Shown: in pieces, positions 1-6,146 of the stretch | How positions within the stretch are numbered: the first letter of the stretch is position 1 | How the letters are laid out: each line of letters starts with the position of its first letter | From: Holophagaceae bacterium UBA1801 | GTDB taxonomy: Bacteria; Acidobacteriota; Holophagae; Holophagales; Holophagaceae | Length of the DNA: 14,125 nt | Assembly (NCBI GenBank): GCA_002319925.1 | Contig: DCFP01000183.1 | Coordinates: forward strand, 1 to 14,125 | Direction: 5' to 3' | Notes under the pieces: model-generated | What the model was told of the DNA's origin: nothing | What the model saw: only the letters and a program-made list of their open reading frames with translations | Databases searched by the model: none | Made by a program: the position numbers and the translations under genes

Positions 1-527
1 CAGGCATATTCCCATTCCGCTTCCGTCGGCACCCGGAAGCCGTCGGCACCCCAGTCGCAGCGGATGTGATCGTGGAGCGATTGCTTCCAGCCTGTGGGCC
101 AGCGCGAGGGATCCGCTCCCACTCCTTCGTACTGATAGCAGGGCTTGAGGCCGGCCTTCAGGCTGAGCCAATTGCAGAAGGCCACTGCGTCGTACCAGGT
201 CACGCCTTCCACGGGCAGACGTGAATCCCCCCGGAAGTAGGAGGGGTTCACGCCCATCACGGATTGCCATTGGGCCTGGGTCACCGGAAATCTGCCGAGG
301 AGAAAACTCGAGACAGAGACCTCATGGCGAGTCTCCTGAGGGCTACGGAAAGGCTCGGTGGGCGGGGAGCCCATGAGAAAGCTTCCCGCTGGGATGCGCA
401 CCATCTCGGGTGCCTGGGAAGAGACATCGACCCGAGGTGTGCGGTTCCGATAGACCAGGGATGCGGCGAGGATCACCAGGAGAAGCACCAGCAGCTGGGC
501 GGTGACGAGGGCGGTCCGGCTCCTCAT
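1..527 (-). CDS. SUMF1/formylglycine-generating-enzyme family protein, membrane-anchored, 3' end outside window
   Basis: About 175 residues are visible and the reading frame runs off the left edge. An N-terminal hydrophobic stretch (residues about 8-25, rich in Leu/Val) after MRSR looks like a signal anchor or uncleaved signal, so the domain is probably periplasmic. The rest shows the FGE-sulfatase (SUMF1) family pattern in order: MVRIPAGSFLMGS at about 42, PVTQAQW, VMGVNPSYF, PVEGVTWYDAVAFCNWLS and GFRVPTEAEWEYA at the edge. Members include true formylglycine-generating enzymes, but many bacterial homologues have other or unknown roles. The C-terminal active-site cysteines are outside the window, so activity cannot be judged. 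The start at 527 overlaps the stop of the upstream GlxA-type regulator in an ATGA (527-524), implying translational coupling and one operon. The family assignment is firm; the substrate is unknown. Confidence 0.88.
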   Translation of the reverse strand, partial: MRSRTALVTAQLLVLLLVILAASLVYRNRTPRVDVSSQAPEMVRIPAGSFLMGSPPTEPFRSPQETRHEVSVSSFLLGRFPVTQAQWQSVMGVNPSYFRGDSRLPVEGVTWYDAVAFCNWLSLKAGLKPCYQYEGVGADPSRWPTGWKQSLHDHIRCDWGADGFRVPTEAEWEYA

Positions 528-1474
528 GGATGGCGGCGCCGCGCGTCCGTGGGCGTGATCCGCTCGAACTGCTTCCAGGCCCGCCGCATCTGCTCAGCCG
601 AATTGAAGCCCACCATCTCTGCGACCATGTCCATGCTCAGATCGCTCTGGTGCAGGAGTTCCTTCGCGGCGGCGGTGCGGATCTTGCGGACGTAGGCCTG
701 GGGCGAAATTCCCGCGTGGATCTGGAAGAGCCGTGCGAGATGACGTGGGCTCGTGTGGGACCGCGAGGCCAGCTCATCCACCGTCCAGTCGTGGGCGGGA
801 TCGCGGACCACGAGGTCCTGGGCTCCGTGCACACGGACATCGATATGGTTGCGGTGGCAGAGCCACGGGGAAAGTTGTGGATCGGTGCCCGAGCGGCGGA
901 AGTAGAGCACCAGCAGCCGGGCCACATCCACCGCCACCTGGGGACCGGCCATTTCGGAAATGAGATGGAGAGCCAGGTCCACGCCGGCCGTGACACCGGC
1001 GCTGGTGAACACGTTTCCGTCCCGGACGAAGATCCGGTTCTCCAGTACGCGCACCTTAGGGTGCTCCCGGGTGAGCCGTTCCGTGAGCGAATGATGGGTG
1101 GTGCAGTTCCGGCCATCGAGCAGTCCGCTTTCGGCCGCGAGGAAGGCGCCGGAGCAGACCGTGCAGAGCAGGTGGCTGGGCTGGACTGTAGTCCGAAGCC
1201 ATGCTGCGGTCTCCTGCGCCTCGGCGCAGCGGTAGTCCTTGGCGGAAGCCGCCACGCCCGGAATGATGACGATGGCCTTCTCGGGAAGGCCTTCAGGCAG
1301 CGGTTCGAGGCCTCCCAGGGTGAGACCCAAGGACGAGCGGGAACGATCGTTGGGACCGATGTAGTGGAGCCTGAAATCCGCTCCGAAATCCGCGGCGACC
1401 CTGAAGGATTCCGCTGTGCCCGCGAAATCCAAGAGCATCGTTCCGGGAAGGACAATGAAGTAGACCTCGCTCAT
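524..1474 (-). CDS. GlxA-family AraC-type transcriptional regulator with DJ-1/PfpI-like domain
   Basis: From the ATG at 1474 the protein has 316 residues, the usual length for this family. The N-terminal half (about 3-190) is a class I glutamine-amidotransferase/DJ-1-like domain: it opens VYFIVLPGTMLLDFAG and has a nucleophile-elbow Cys in TVCSGAF (Cys107), followed by GLLDGRNCTTHH. The C-terminal 90 residues form an AraC double helix-turn-helix, with WTVDELASRSHTSPRHLARLF and the second-helix signature VAEMVGFNSAEQMRRAWKQF. Such proteins are cytoplasmic DNA-binding activators, several of them controlling catabolic genes; the ligand here is unknown. ATG 1474 has a weak GGAA six bases upstream; an in-frame ATG at 1486 is the alternative and abuts the stop of a 17-codon leader ORF. 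The gene is coupled to the SUMF1-family gene downstream, its likely co-transcribed partner. Confidence 0.9.
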   Translation of the reverse strand: MSEVYFIVLPGTMLLDFAGTAESFRVAADFGADFRLHYIGPNDRSRSSLGLTLGGLEPLPEGLPEKAIVIIPGVAASAKDYRCAEAQETAAWLRTTVQPSHLLCTVCSGAFLAAESGLLDGRNCTTHHSLTERLTREHPKVRVLENRIFVRDGNVFTSAGVTAGVDLALHLISEMAGPQVAVDVARLLVLYFRRSGTDPQLSPWLCHRNHIDVRVHGAQDLVVRDPAHDWTVDELASRSHTSPRHLARLFQIHAGISPQAYVRKIRTAAAKELLHQSDLSMDMVAEMVGFNSAEQMRRAWKQFERITPTDARRRHP

Positions 1475-1486
1475 GGGAGATTCCAT

Positions 1487-1540
1487 TCACAGGCGGATTG
1501 CGCCGATAGGCCAATTTGGATGATGCACGAAGAAATCCAT
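1487..1540 (-). CDS. putative 17-residue leader peptide (or 5' extension cut by an in-frame TGA)
   Basis: On the minus strand an ATG at 1540 has a near-perfect Shine-Dalgarno sequence (GGGAGG, six bases from GGAGG to the start). It opens MDFFVHHPNWPIGAIRL and then stops at TGA (1489-1487). The next codon after that TGA is the ATG at 1486, in the same frame as the GlxA-type regulator. Two readings fit: a short translated leader that couples to the regulator by termination and re-initiation, or an ancestral N-terminal extension closed by a nonsense change. The regulator's conserved domain begins at or just after MSEV, so no extension is needed, which favours the leader reading. The ribosome site is better than either candidate start of the regulator itself. 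Only sequence evidence; expression is unknown. Confidence 0.45.
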   Translation of the reverse strand: MDFFVHHPNWPIGAIRL

Positions 1541-1716
1541 GGGCATCCTCCCTGATCGTTGAGAACTTGAATTTGAGGCCTGCATGGGTTCCGCACAAGG
1601 CTTTCGACGGACATATTGGACGCAGTTTCAGACATGTTGGGATCCGCCTGAAATCCAGCAATCCACGGTGGTCTCTCATCGGCAGAAAAAAATACGGCCA
1701 GGACATCGCATGGGCT

Positions 1717-1746
1717 TTGATTTCCTCACGCGGCGTGAGATAGTGT
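1717..1746 (+). promoter_or_regulatory. candidate sigma-70-type promoter of the CBS-ACT gene
   Basis: TTGATT (1717-1722) is followed, after 16 to 18 bases, by an A/T-containing -10-like stretch (GATAGT 1739-1744 or TAGTGT 1741-1746). It lies just upstream of the GGAGG (1760-1764) and ATG (1770) of the CBS-ACT gene. The -35 match is fair and the -10 match poor. The rest of the roughly 295-base divergent spacer (1475-1769) holds the leader ORF of the opposite gene; I saw no other gene in it. Confidence 0.3.
1725..1739. promoter_or_regulatory. perfect 7-1-7 palindrome, candidate operator
   Basis: CTCACGC, a single G, then GCGTGAG is a perfect inverted repeat. It occupies the spacer between the candidate -35 and -10 of the CBS-ACT gene, a classic place for a repressor site. 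It has no T-tract, so it is not a terminator. The binding protein is unknown. Confidence 0.4.
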
Positions 1747-1769
1747 CACCCACTTTTATGGAGGTCTAC

Positions 1770-2420
1770 ATGCTGGTTCGCGAACTGATGACACCGAAAC
1801 CCATCGTCATCGCGCCTGAAATGCCCGTGCCCGATGCCCTGAGCATGATGCGCGAACGCAAGATCCATCAGCTGCCGGTCATCGATAACAAAGGCAAGCT
1901 CGTGGGTATCGTGACCGAGCAGGACCTGCTCCACGCGTCCGCCTCTTCCGTGACCACCTTGAGTGTGTGGGAGATCCCGACGCTGCTGGCGAAGATCACG
2001 GTCGAAATGGTGATGGTCAAGGGCGTGGTCACGGTCAACGTGGACACTCCCGTGGAAGAAGCCGCGCGCGTCATGGCGGACAAGGGCATCGGCTGCCTGC
2101 CTGTGATGGGCAATGGCCAGATGGTCGGCCTCGTCACCAAGAGCGATCTTTTCCTGGCGTTCATGGAACTCCTGGGTGGCCGCCGCCCCGGCATCCGCGT
2201 CTGGGCCCAGACCCCCGACGCCAAGGGCACCGTGGCCAAGATCACCAGCGCCATCGCCGCCGTGTCCGGCAACATCATGGGTCTCGGCTTCAACGAGATC
2301 CGCGATGCCAAGGGTTCCCGCTGGGAAATCACCCTCAAGGTGCAGGAAGTTCCCAAGGAGAAGCTGATTGAGGCCCTCAAGCCCGTCGTGATCGAGATCA
2401 AGGACATCCGCGAGAGCTAG
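1770..2420 (+). CDS. CBS-CBS-ACT domain protein (AcuB-like)
   Basis: 216 residues from the ATG at 1770, chosen because GGAGG (1760-1764) sits five bases upstream; an upstream ATG at 1758 overlaps that site and is unlikely. Two CBS motifs follow: MTPKPIVIAPEMPVPDALSMM to GKLVGIVTEQDLL (about 7-55), and VTVNVDTPVEEAARVM to GQMVGLVTKSDLFLAF (about 87-131). The tail (about 141-216: RVWAQTPDAKGTVAKITSAIAAVSGNI) resembles an ACT domain. CBS pairs bind adenine nucleotides and ACT domains bind small ligands, so this is a small soluble sensor. The order matches AcuB-like proteins, named from acetoin-utilisation loci, but no acetoin genes are visible here and the output is unknown. It is monocistronic, ending in a strong terminator. 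Confidence 0.88.
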   Translation: MLVRELMTPKPIVIAPEMPVPDALSMMRERKIHQLPVIDNKGKLVGIVTEQDLLHASASSVTTLSVWEIPTLLAKITVEMVMVKGVVTVNVDTPVEEAARVMADKGIGCLPVMGNGQMVGLVTKSDLFLAFMELLGGRRPGIRVWAQTPDAKGTVAKITSAIAAVSGNIMGLGFNEIRDAKGSRWEITLKVQEVPKEKLIEALKPVVIEIKDIRES

Positions 2421-2440
2421 GAAAACGGCTCGCCAATTGA

Positions 2441-2467
2441 AAAGCCCCCGTTCCCGGGGGCTTTTTC
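2441..2467. terminator. strong rho-independent terminator, probably bidirectional
   Basis: AAAAGCCCCCG (2441-2451), loop TTCC, CGGGGGCTTTT (2456-2466), then another T: an 11-base-pair perfect stem with A-tract on one side and T-tract on the other. It lies 20 bases after the CBS-ACT stop and 13 bases beyond the convergent receiver-GGDEF gene, so it can serve both. Confidence 0.95.
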
Positions 2468-2479
2468 GTGGGTCTAGCT

Positions 2480-3373
2480 TCAGAAGGCCACTCGGTTTCG
2501 TCCTGCCCGCTTGGCATCGCCAAGGGAACGCTCGGCCATGGCGATCAGATCCTCGGGCCCGAGGTCAACGCTGGGAGTGCGCGTGGCGGTCCCGACGCTC
2601 ATGGTGAGGATCGGCGCCGTATCGGAAGCTTCATGGGGAATGGAGAGCGTTGCGAGCTCGGCACGCATCCGCTCGGCCACGGAAACCGCGCCCAGGGTAT
2701 CGGTTTCTGGCAGCACGCAGGCGAAGCCGCCTTTGCTGTAGCAGGCCACGAGATCGCCCGGCCGCTGAGTGGCTTCGTTCAGTGCAGTGGCGATCTTCCG
2801 CAGGGCTTCGTCCCCGGCGGCCACCCCGTACTGCTCGTTGTAGGACCGGAAGTGGTCCAGGTCCATCAGCACGATGGACAGGGTGGTCCGGTTCCGCAGA
2901 TTGCGGCGCCACTCCAGGGTCAGGAACTCGTCGAAGCGGCGGCGGTTGGCGATTCCGGTGATGCCGTCCACGAGGGAGAAACGGCGCAGAGCCTCGATGC
3001 AGCGGCCCAGATCCACATAGTTCCTGATCCGGTTCCTGGCGACGATAGGCTTCAACGGGCAGATCAGGTAGTCATTGGCGCCCTGATCGAGGCCTTCGGC
3101 GCCCTCCTCCTCGGAGGCAGCCAGCAGGATGACCGGGGCTCCCGAGGTGCGGGGATCCATCTTCAGCTTCAGGCAGAGGTCCCGAGTGTCCAGTCCCGGC
3201 ATTTTCGAGTCCAGGAGGATCAGATCGGGTTCGTCGGCCTGGGCCTGGGCCAGGGCTTCCCGCGGGCTGGGGGCCGATTTGATGGGCTGGTCCGATCCCA
3301 GCAGCTCCTGGAGCGACTTCAGCAGTTCCGGATTGCCGGTGACGGTGAGGATGGCGTGCCTGGCGATGCTCAT
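2480..3373 (-). CDS. degenerate receiver-GGDEF protein with intact I-site motif; probable c-di-GMP-binding protein
   Basis: 297 residues with PleD-like order: receiver (about 7-122), then GGDEF domain (about 133-297). The receiver keeps the phosphoacceptor Asp55 (LILLDSKMPGLD) and Lys108 (PLKP), but the usual N-terminal acidic pair is Thr12-Gly13 (ILTVTGNPE). The GGDEF domain keeps the first metal-site region (MDLDHF, 170-175) and GDEAL. However, the signature loop that should read GGDEF/GGEEF is SKGGF (213-217), removing the acidic catalytic residue. RPGD (204-207) lies exactly five residues before the loop, the position of the RxxD inhibitory c-di-GMP site. Known proteins of this pattern (for example Caulobacter PopA) act as c-di-GMP receptors rather than cyclases; I infer the same here. 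A GGGGA sequence precedes the start. A FliA-like promoter lies upstream. Confidence 0.88.
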   Translation of the reverse strand: MSIARHAILTVTGNPELLKSLQELLGSDQPIKSAPSPREALAQAQADEPDLILLDSKMPGLDTRDLCLKLKMDPRTSGAPVILLAASEEEGAEGLDQGANDYLICPLKPIVARNRIRNYVDLGRCIEALRRFSLVDGITGIANRRRFDEFLTLEWRRNLRNRTTLSIVLMDLDHFRSYNEQYGVAAGDEALRKIATALNEATQRPGDLVACYSKGGFACVLPETDTLGAVSVAERMRAELATLSIPHEASDTAPILTMSVGTATRTPSVDLGPEDLIAMAERSLGDAKRAGRNRVAF

Positions 3374-3431
3374 GGATTTCCCCTGCTCGAAATGGGACAG
3401 AACGACCGCGAACGAATCGAACGGATACCTG

Positions 3432-3459
3432 GTTATCGGCCTTCCTTGGGCTTAATCAA
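3432..3459 (-). promoter_or_regulatory. candidate sigma-28 (FliA)-like promoter of the receiver-GGDEF gene
   Basis: Read on the minus strand, GCCGATAA (3440-3433) matches the flagellar sigma-28 -10 consensus in all eight positions. TTGA (3459-3456) stands 15 bases upstream where TAAA is expected, matching only two of four. The same bases can be read as a sigma-70 promoter, TTGATT (3459-3454), 16 bases, GATAAC (3437-3432). It lies between truA and the gene start at 3373, giving a leader of about 50 bases. Confidence 0.4.
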
Positions 3460-4262
3460 GTATCGGACAGGCTGGCATCCTCGCCCCAGGGACAAGGTGC
3501 CCCAATGCCCCACCTGGACTGGTACCAGACCTCGTCCAGGTACAAGCCATGGGGTGGAGCCGTGGAGCCGGCTTTGCGGCGATCCTTGGCCGCCAGGATT
3601 CCGCCCATAGCCTCGGCGGGAATCCGCCCCTTGCCGATGTCAACGAGAGTTCCCGCCATGATCCGGACCTGGTGCATGAGGAACCGGGTGCCTTCGAAAA
3701 CCAGGTCCAGGGCCGGTCCGCTGGACTCCATGCGGACGGCATGGATGGTCCTGATGGGTGTCTTGGCGGCGCATTCCTGGTGCCTGAAACTGGAGAAATC
3801 GTGCTCGCCGACCAAGTGCTGGGCGGCTTGGCACATGGACCCGCGATCCAAGGGATCGGCCCCGAACACGTGCCACCGGCGCCCCCGCGTGAATGGATCC
3901 TCGGCGGGTCCTTCCTGGATGCTGTAGACATATCGTTTGGCGACCGCATGGTGGCGGGGAAAGAACTCGGCTGGGGCCGGCTGGACCGCCATGACCCGCG
4001 CATCGGTTGGGAGATGGGCATTCAAGGCGGCCAGCAGCCGGTAAGGATCCCAGGGCCTGCGTGTCTTGATGAGCACGCCCTGGGCGCGGGCATGCACGCC
4101 GGCATCGGTGCGGCCGGTGCCCTGTGGCATGGGGGCTTCCGGATCGATGGCGCGCAGGGCGTTCCACAATGTGCCTTGCACGCTCCTCAGGCTGGTCTGG
4201 ATCTGCCAGCCGAAGAAGTCCGTGCCGATATAGGCTAGACGCAGGAAATAGGGGAATGCCAT
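3456..4262 (-). CDS. truA: tRNA pseudouridine(38-40) synthase TruA
   Basis: 268 residues, full length for TruA, which converts uridines 38-40 in the anticodon stem-loop of many tRNAs to pseudouridine. The N-terminal half has YIGTDFFGWQ and SVQGTLWNAL. The catalytic motif GRTDAGVHA (50-58) carries the nucleophile Asp53. Later family motifs are AKRYVYSI, DFSSFRHQ and FLMHQVRIMAGTLVDIGKGR. All key residues appear intact. ATG 4262 directly precedes the conserved FPYFLRLAYIGTDF opening; the ribosome site is weak. The gene ends 82 bases before the receiver-GGDEF gene on the same strand, which appears to have its own promoter. It is transcribed divergently from the HU gene. Confidence 0.97.
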   Translation of the reverse strand: MAFPYFLRLAYIGTDFFGWQIQTSLRSVQGTLWNALRAIDPEAPMPQGTGRTDAGVHARAQGVLIKTRRPWDPYRLLAALNAHLPTDARVMAVQPAPAEFFPRHHAVAKRYVYSIQEGPAEDPFTRGRRWHVFGADPLDRGSMCQAAQHLVGEHDFSSFRHQECAAKTPIRTIHAVRMESSGPALDLVFEGTRFLMHQVRIMAGTLVDIGKGRIPAEAMGGILAAKDRRKAGSTAPPHGLYLDEVWYQSRWGIGAPCPWGEDASLSDT

Positions 4263-4482
4263 GGGCTCATTCTACGGCCATTGGAGATCTCCGGCCCTCA
4301 CTCAGGGGGGGATATCAGTATCCAGAGGCTTTCGGCCCGCGAGTGGACCCAAGAGGCGCTGTCTGAGGCCATTTGCAAAATTGGCTTGAGTTACAAGTCA
4401 GGGCAAGAGCCGGTCCGAGGGTGCTCGACGATCAAAGATCCCCAATTGAAGGGATTCTTGAAACTTTTTTTTTCGGAAACCC

Positions 4483-4511
4483 TTGACGGCACTGCATGTC
4501 GGACCTAACCT
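4483..4511 (+). promoter_or_regulatory. candidate promoter of the HU gene
   Basis: TTGACG (4483-4488) matches the -35 consensus in five of six bases and is followed after 17 bases by TAACCT (4506-4511), which matches TATAAT at three positions including the key TA and final T. It would start transcription near 4518, leaving a leader of about 140 bases. In the rest of the 393-base truA-HU spacer I see a nine-T run at 4465-4473 and the leader hairpins, but no gene. Confidence 0.5.
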
Positions 4512-4555
4512 GTTTTCAGTTTAGTTTCAACTTAGATACCACAAGGGTTTCAGGG

Positions 4556-4573
4556 GTTTTCACTCTTGAAAAC
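4556..4573 (+). repeat. perfect inverted repeat in the HU leader
   Basis: GTTTTCA (4556-4562), CTCT, TGAAAAC (4567-4573): seven perfect pairs with a four-base loop. It has no following T-tract, so it is not a terminator. It may be an mRNA hairpin or a protein-binding palindrome. Confidence 0.5.
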
Positions 4574-4623
4574 GCAGTAAAAATGGATGTCTCGATTCCG
4601 GGATACATCCTTCTTCTTCAACC

Positions 4624-4639
4624 GGGGATACAAATCCCC
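4624..4639 (+). promoter_or_regulatory. hairpin just upstream of the HU ribosome-binding site
   Basis: GGGGAT (4624-4629), ACAA, ATCCCC (4634-4639) forms a perfect six-pair stem ending seven bases before the GGAGG of the HU gene (4646-4650). Its position suggests an effect on translation or mRNA stability; this is inference. Confidence 0.45.
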
Positions 4640-4655
4640 ATTTCTGGAGGTTTTC

Positions 4656-4952
4656 ATGAACAAGGCCGAACTGATCGCCGCCATCGCCGAGAAGGCGGAC
4701 ATCAACAAGTCCAAGGCCGCTGCTGCCCTGGATCAGGTCATCAGCAGTGTGTCTGGTGCCCTCCGCGCCGGCGACAAGGTCACCCTCGTGGGCTTCGGAA
4801 CTTTCTCCGTTGCCACCCGCGGACCTCGCACGGGCCGCAACCCTCGCGATGGCCAGAAGATCAAGATCGCTGCCAAGAAGGTCGCGAAGTTCAAACCCGG
4901 AAAGAAGCTGGCTGACGAAGTCAACGGCAAGGGCGGCAAGAAGAAGAAATAA
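4656..4952 (+). CDS. hup: HU-family DNA-binding protein
   Basis: 98 residues. It starts MNKAELIAAIAEKADINKSKAAAALDQV and has the family signature VGFGTFSVATRGPRTGRNPRDGQKI, followed by KIAAKKVAKFKPGKKLADEV. HU dimers bend and compact DNA in the nucleoid and assist replication, recombination and transcription. The DNA-binding beta-arm with RTGRNPRDG is intact. ATG 4656 has GGAGG five bases upstream. The C-terminus carries a short Lys-rich extension (GKGGKKKK), beyond the usual end near 90 residues, which may add nonspecific DNA affinity. The gene is monocistronic with its own promoter, structured leader and terminator, as expected for a highly expressed protein. IHF is the main alternative, but the sequence reads as HU. 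Confidence 0.97.
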   Translation: MNKAELIAAIAEKADINKSKAAAALDQVISSVSGALRAGDKVTLVGFGTFSVATRGPRTGRNPRDGQKIKIAAKKVAKFKPGKKLADEVNGKGGKKKK

Positions 4953-4976
4953 GCTGACTCGAATACTTTGATCAGC

Positions 4977-5006
4977 AAGCGGTCTACCTTGGTAGGCCGC
5001 TTTTTT
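4977..5006 (+). terminator. rho-independent terminator of the HU gene
   Basis: AAGCGGTCTACC pairs with GGTAGGCCGCTT (one G-T wobble), followed by a continuous T-run (TTTTTT at 5001-5006). It lies 24 bases after the HU stop. Confidence 0.93.
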
Positions 5007-5090
5007 ATATGTGCTTTTCCGAAAGAATTATCCGAAAGATATGCCCATGAAATAGGGCAAAGGGTCTCCCCGAAGGGAATGCGAGGATCA

Positions 5091-5137
5091 GGTGATCGAA
5101 ATTGGAGGTTACTCTGACCTTGGCTTCAATGATCACC
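5091..5137. repeat. spaced inverted repeat in the HU-fliL spacer
   Basis: GGTGATC (5091-5097) and GATCACC (5131-5137) are perfect inverted repeats 33 bases apart. Apart from the HU terminator, this is the only structure I can support in the 343-base spacer 4953-5295. I found no convincing sigma-28 or sigma-54 promoter for fliL there. Confidence 0.3.
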
Positions 5138-5295
5138 AGGCCCATGGCCGCTGGTGAATGGCGGCCTCCTTACCCCCTAAATACCGTAATGAGTAGATCT
5201 GCGATGCTCTCTCCCGACTCCGAGGGGTGAAGAGCGGTGGTAATTCACCTCCGTGGCTTCTGGCGCCGATGAGGGGGAGGTCGATGAGGCGTGTC

Positions 5296-6063
5296 ATGGC
5301 TGAACCCAAAGCCCCCAAACCAAAATCCTCGGGATCCAAGACCGGAGAGGAAGAACAAGCGGCGGCAGGCAAGGATGCTGGATCGAAAAGCGGTGGCGGG
5401 TTGGTTGCCAAATTGCTGAAACCCCTGGGAGCGTTGAAGGGCATCATCGGCAAGGTATTGGTCTGGAAGCGACTCATGGTGATGGGCGGGATCGCCGTTG
5501 TGGTGCTGGGGCTCCTGGGCGGAGGTGGCTACTACGGGTGGAAGAAATGGCAGGCCTACAAAGCTGCCAAAGCTGGCAAGGTGGCCGTCGTTGCACCCAC
5601 TCCACCTCCGGTGACGGATAATGTCTCCGCAGACAATTCAGACGATGAGGACACCGCGGACACTTCCTCTTCAGGAGGTGAAGGAGAGGGCTCGGCGCCG
5701 CCCCCCGTGCTGATCTACAAGAACAACGTGAATTTGGAAGGGCACAAGAATACCTATCTCGTCGTTGAATTCGACATCCTGTTCCGCGATATGGAACTCG
5801 GCCGGCTCGCCACCAGCGACAAACCTACACCCGAGAACAGCATCATGCGTTCCATCATCCTGGACGCGATCTCAGGCAAGACCCTGGAGGACGCGAGTGA
5901 CCTGGACACCCGGGAGGCCATCCGGCAGGACATCAAGGACCGACTGAACGAACGCTTCGCTCCGAAACCGCTCAAGCCCGGCGAAAAAGAGGATCCCAAG
6001 CACAAGAAGCCCAAGCATCCCATCAAGGATGTTCTCGTGATCTCCTGGGCCATCGCACAATAG
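5296..6063 (+). CDS. fliL: FliL-like flagellar basal-body-associated protein
   Basis: 255 residues from ATG 5296, preceded by GAGG six bases upstream. An in-frame ATG at 5284 with a GGGGAGG only three bases away is the alternative start. Order: a Lys/Pro/Ala-rich cytoplasmic region (1-58), one membrane segment (about 60-80, VMGGIAVVVLGLLGGGGYY), an acidic Ser/Gly/Pro-rich linker (about 100-137), then a FliL-type periplasmic domain starting YLVVEFDILFRD. That domain continues through NSIMRSIILDAISGKTLED and EAIRQDIKDRLNERF and ends DVLVISWAIAQ. FliL is a single-pass protein beside the stator, supporting torque and swarming. The charged N-terminus is longer than usual, and a Lys/Pro-rich insertion (about 224-242) precedes the last strand. 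fliN follows 83 bases downstream, supporting the call. Confidence 0.78.
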   Translation: MAEPKAPKPKSSGSKTGEEEQAAAGKDAGSKSGGGLVAKLLKPLGALKGIIGKVLVWKRLMVMGGIAVVVLGLLGGGGYYGWKKWQAYKAAKAGKVAVVAPTPPPVTDNVSADNSDDEDTADTSSSGGEGEGSAPPPVLIYKNNVNLEGHKNTYLVVEFDILFRDMELGRLATSDKPTPENSIMRSIILDAISGKTLEDASDLDTREAIRQDIKDRLNERFAPKPLKPGEKEDPKHKKPKHPIKDVLVISWAIAQ

Positions 6064-6146
6064 AGGATCCGATGGCATGGGGGTTGCCAGAAACCCTGGA
6101 TGGGTCCAATTCCCGACGCCCACGGATCCATGATTGAGGTGCCTGC

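Noticed and set aside
530..1555. 341-codon plus-strand open frame opposite the GlxA-type regulator
   Set aside because: Exact antisense shadow of a clearly recognised gene; no family motifs or ribosome site.
2468..3610. 380-codon plus-strand open frame opposite the receiver-GGDEF gene
   Set aside because: Crosses the terminator and the convergent gene, and its composition is that of a high-GC shadow frame.
4438..4473. weak stem (ATCCC/GGGAT) followed by a nine-T run upstream of the HU gene
   Set aside because: The stem is five pairs with nine bases between it and the T-run, and no plus-strand gene precedes it, so I do not call a terminator.
5129..5230. 33-codon ORF between HU and fliL starting MITRPMAAGEW
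   Set aside because: GGAGG lies too far upstream of the ATG, there are no recognisable features, and it ends without relation to fliL.
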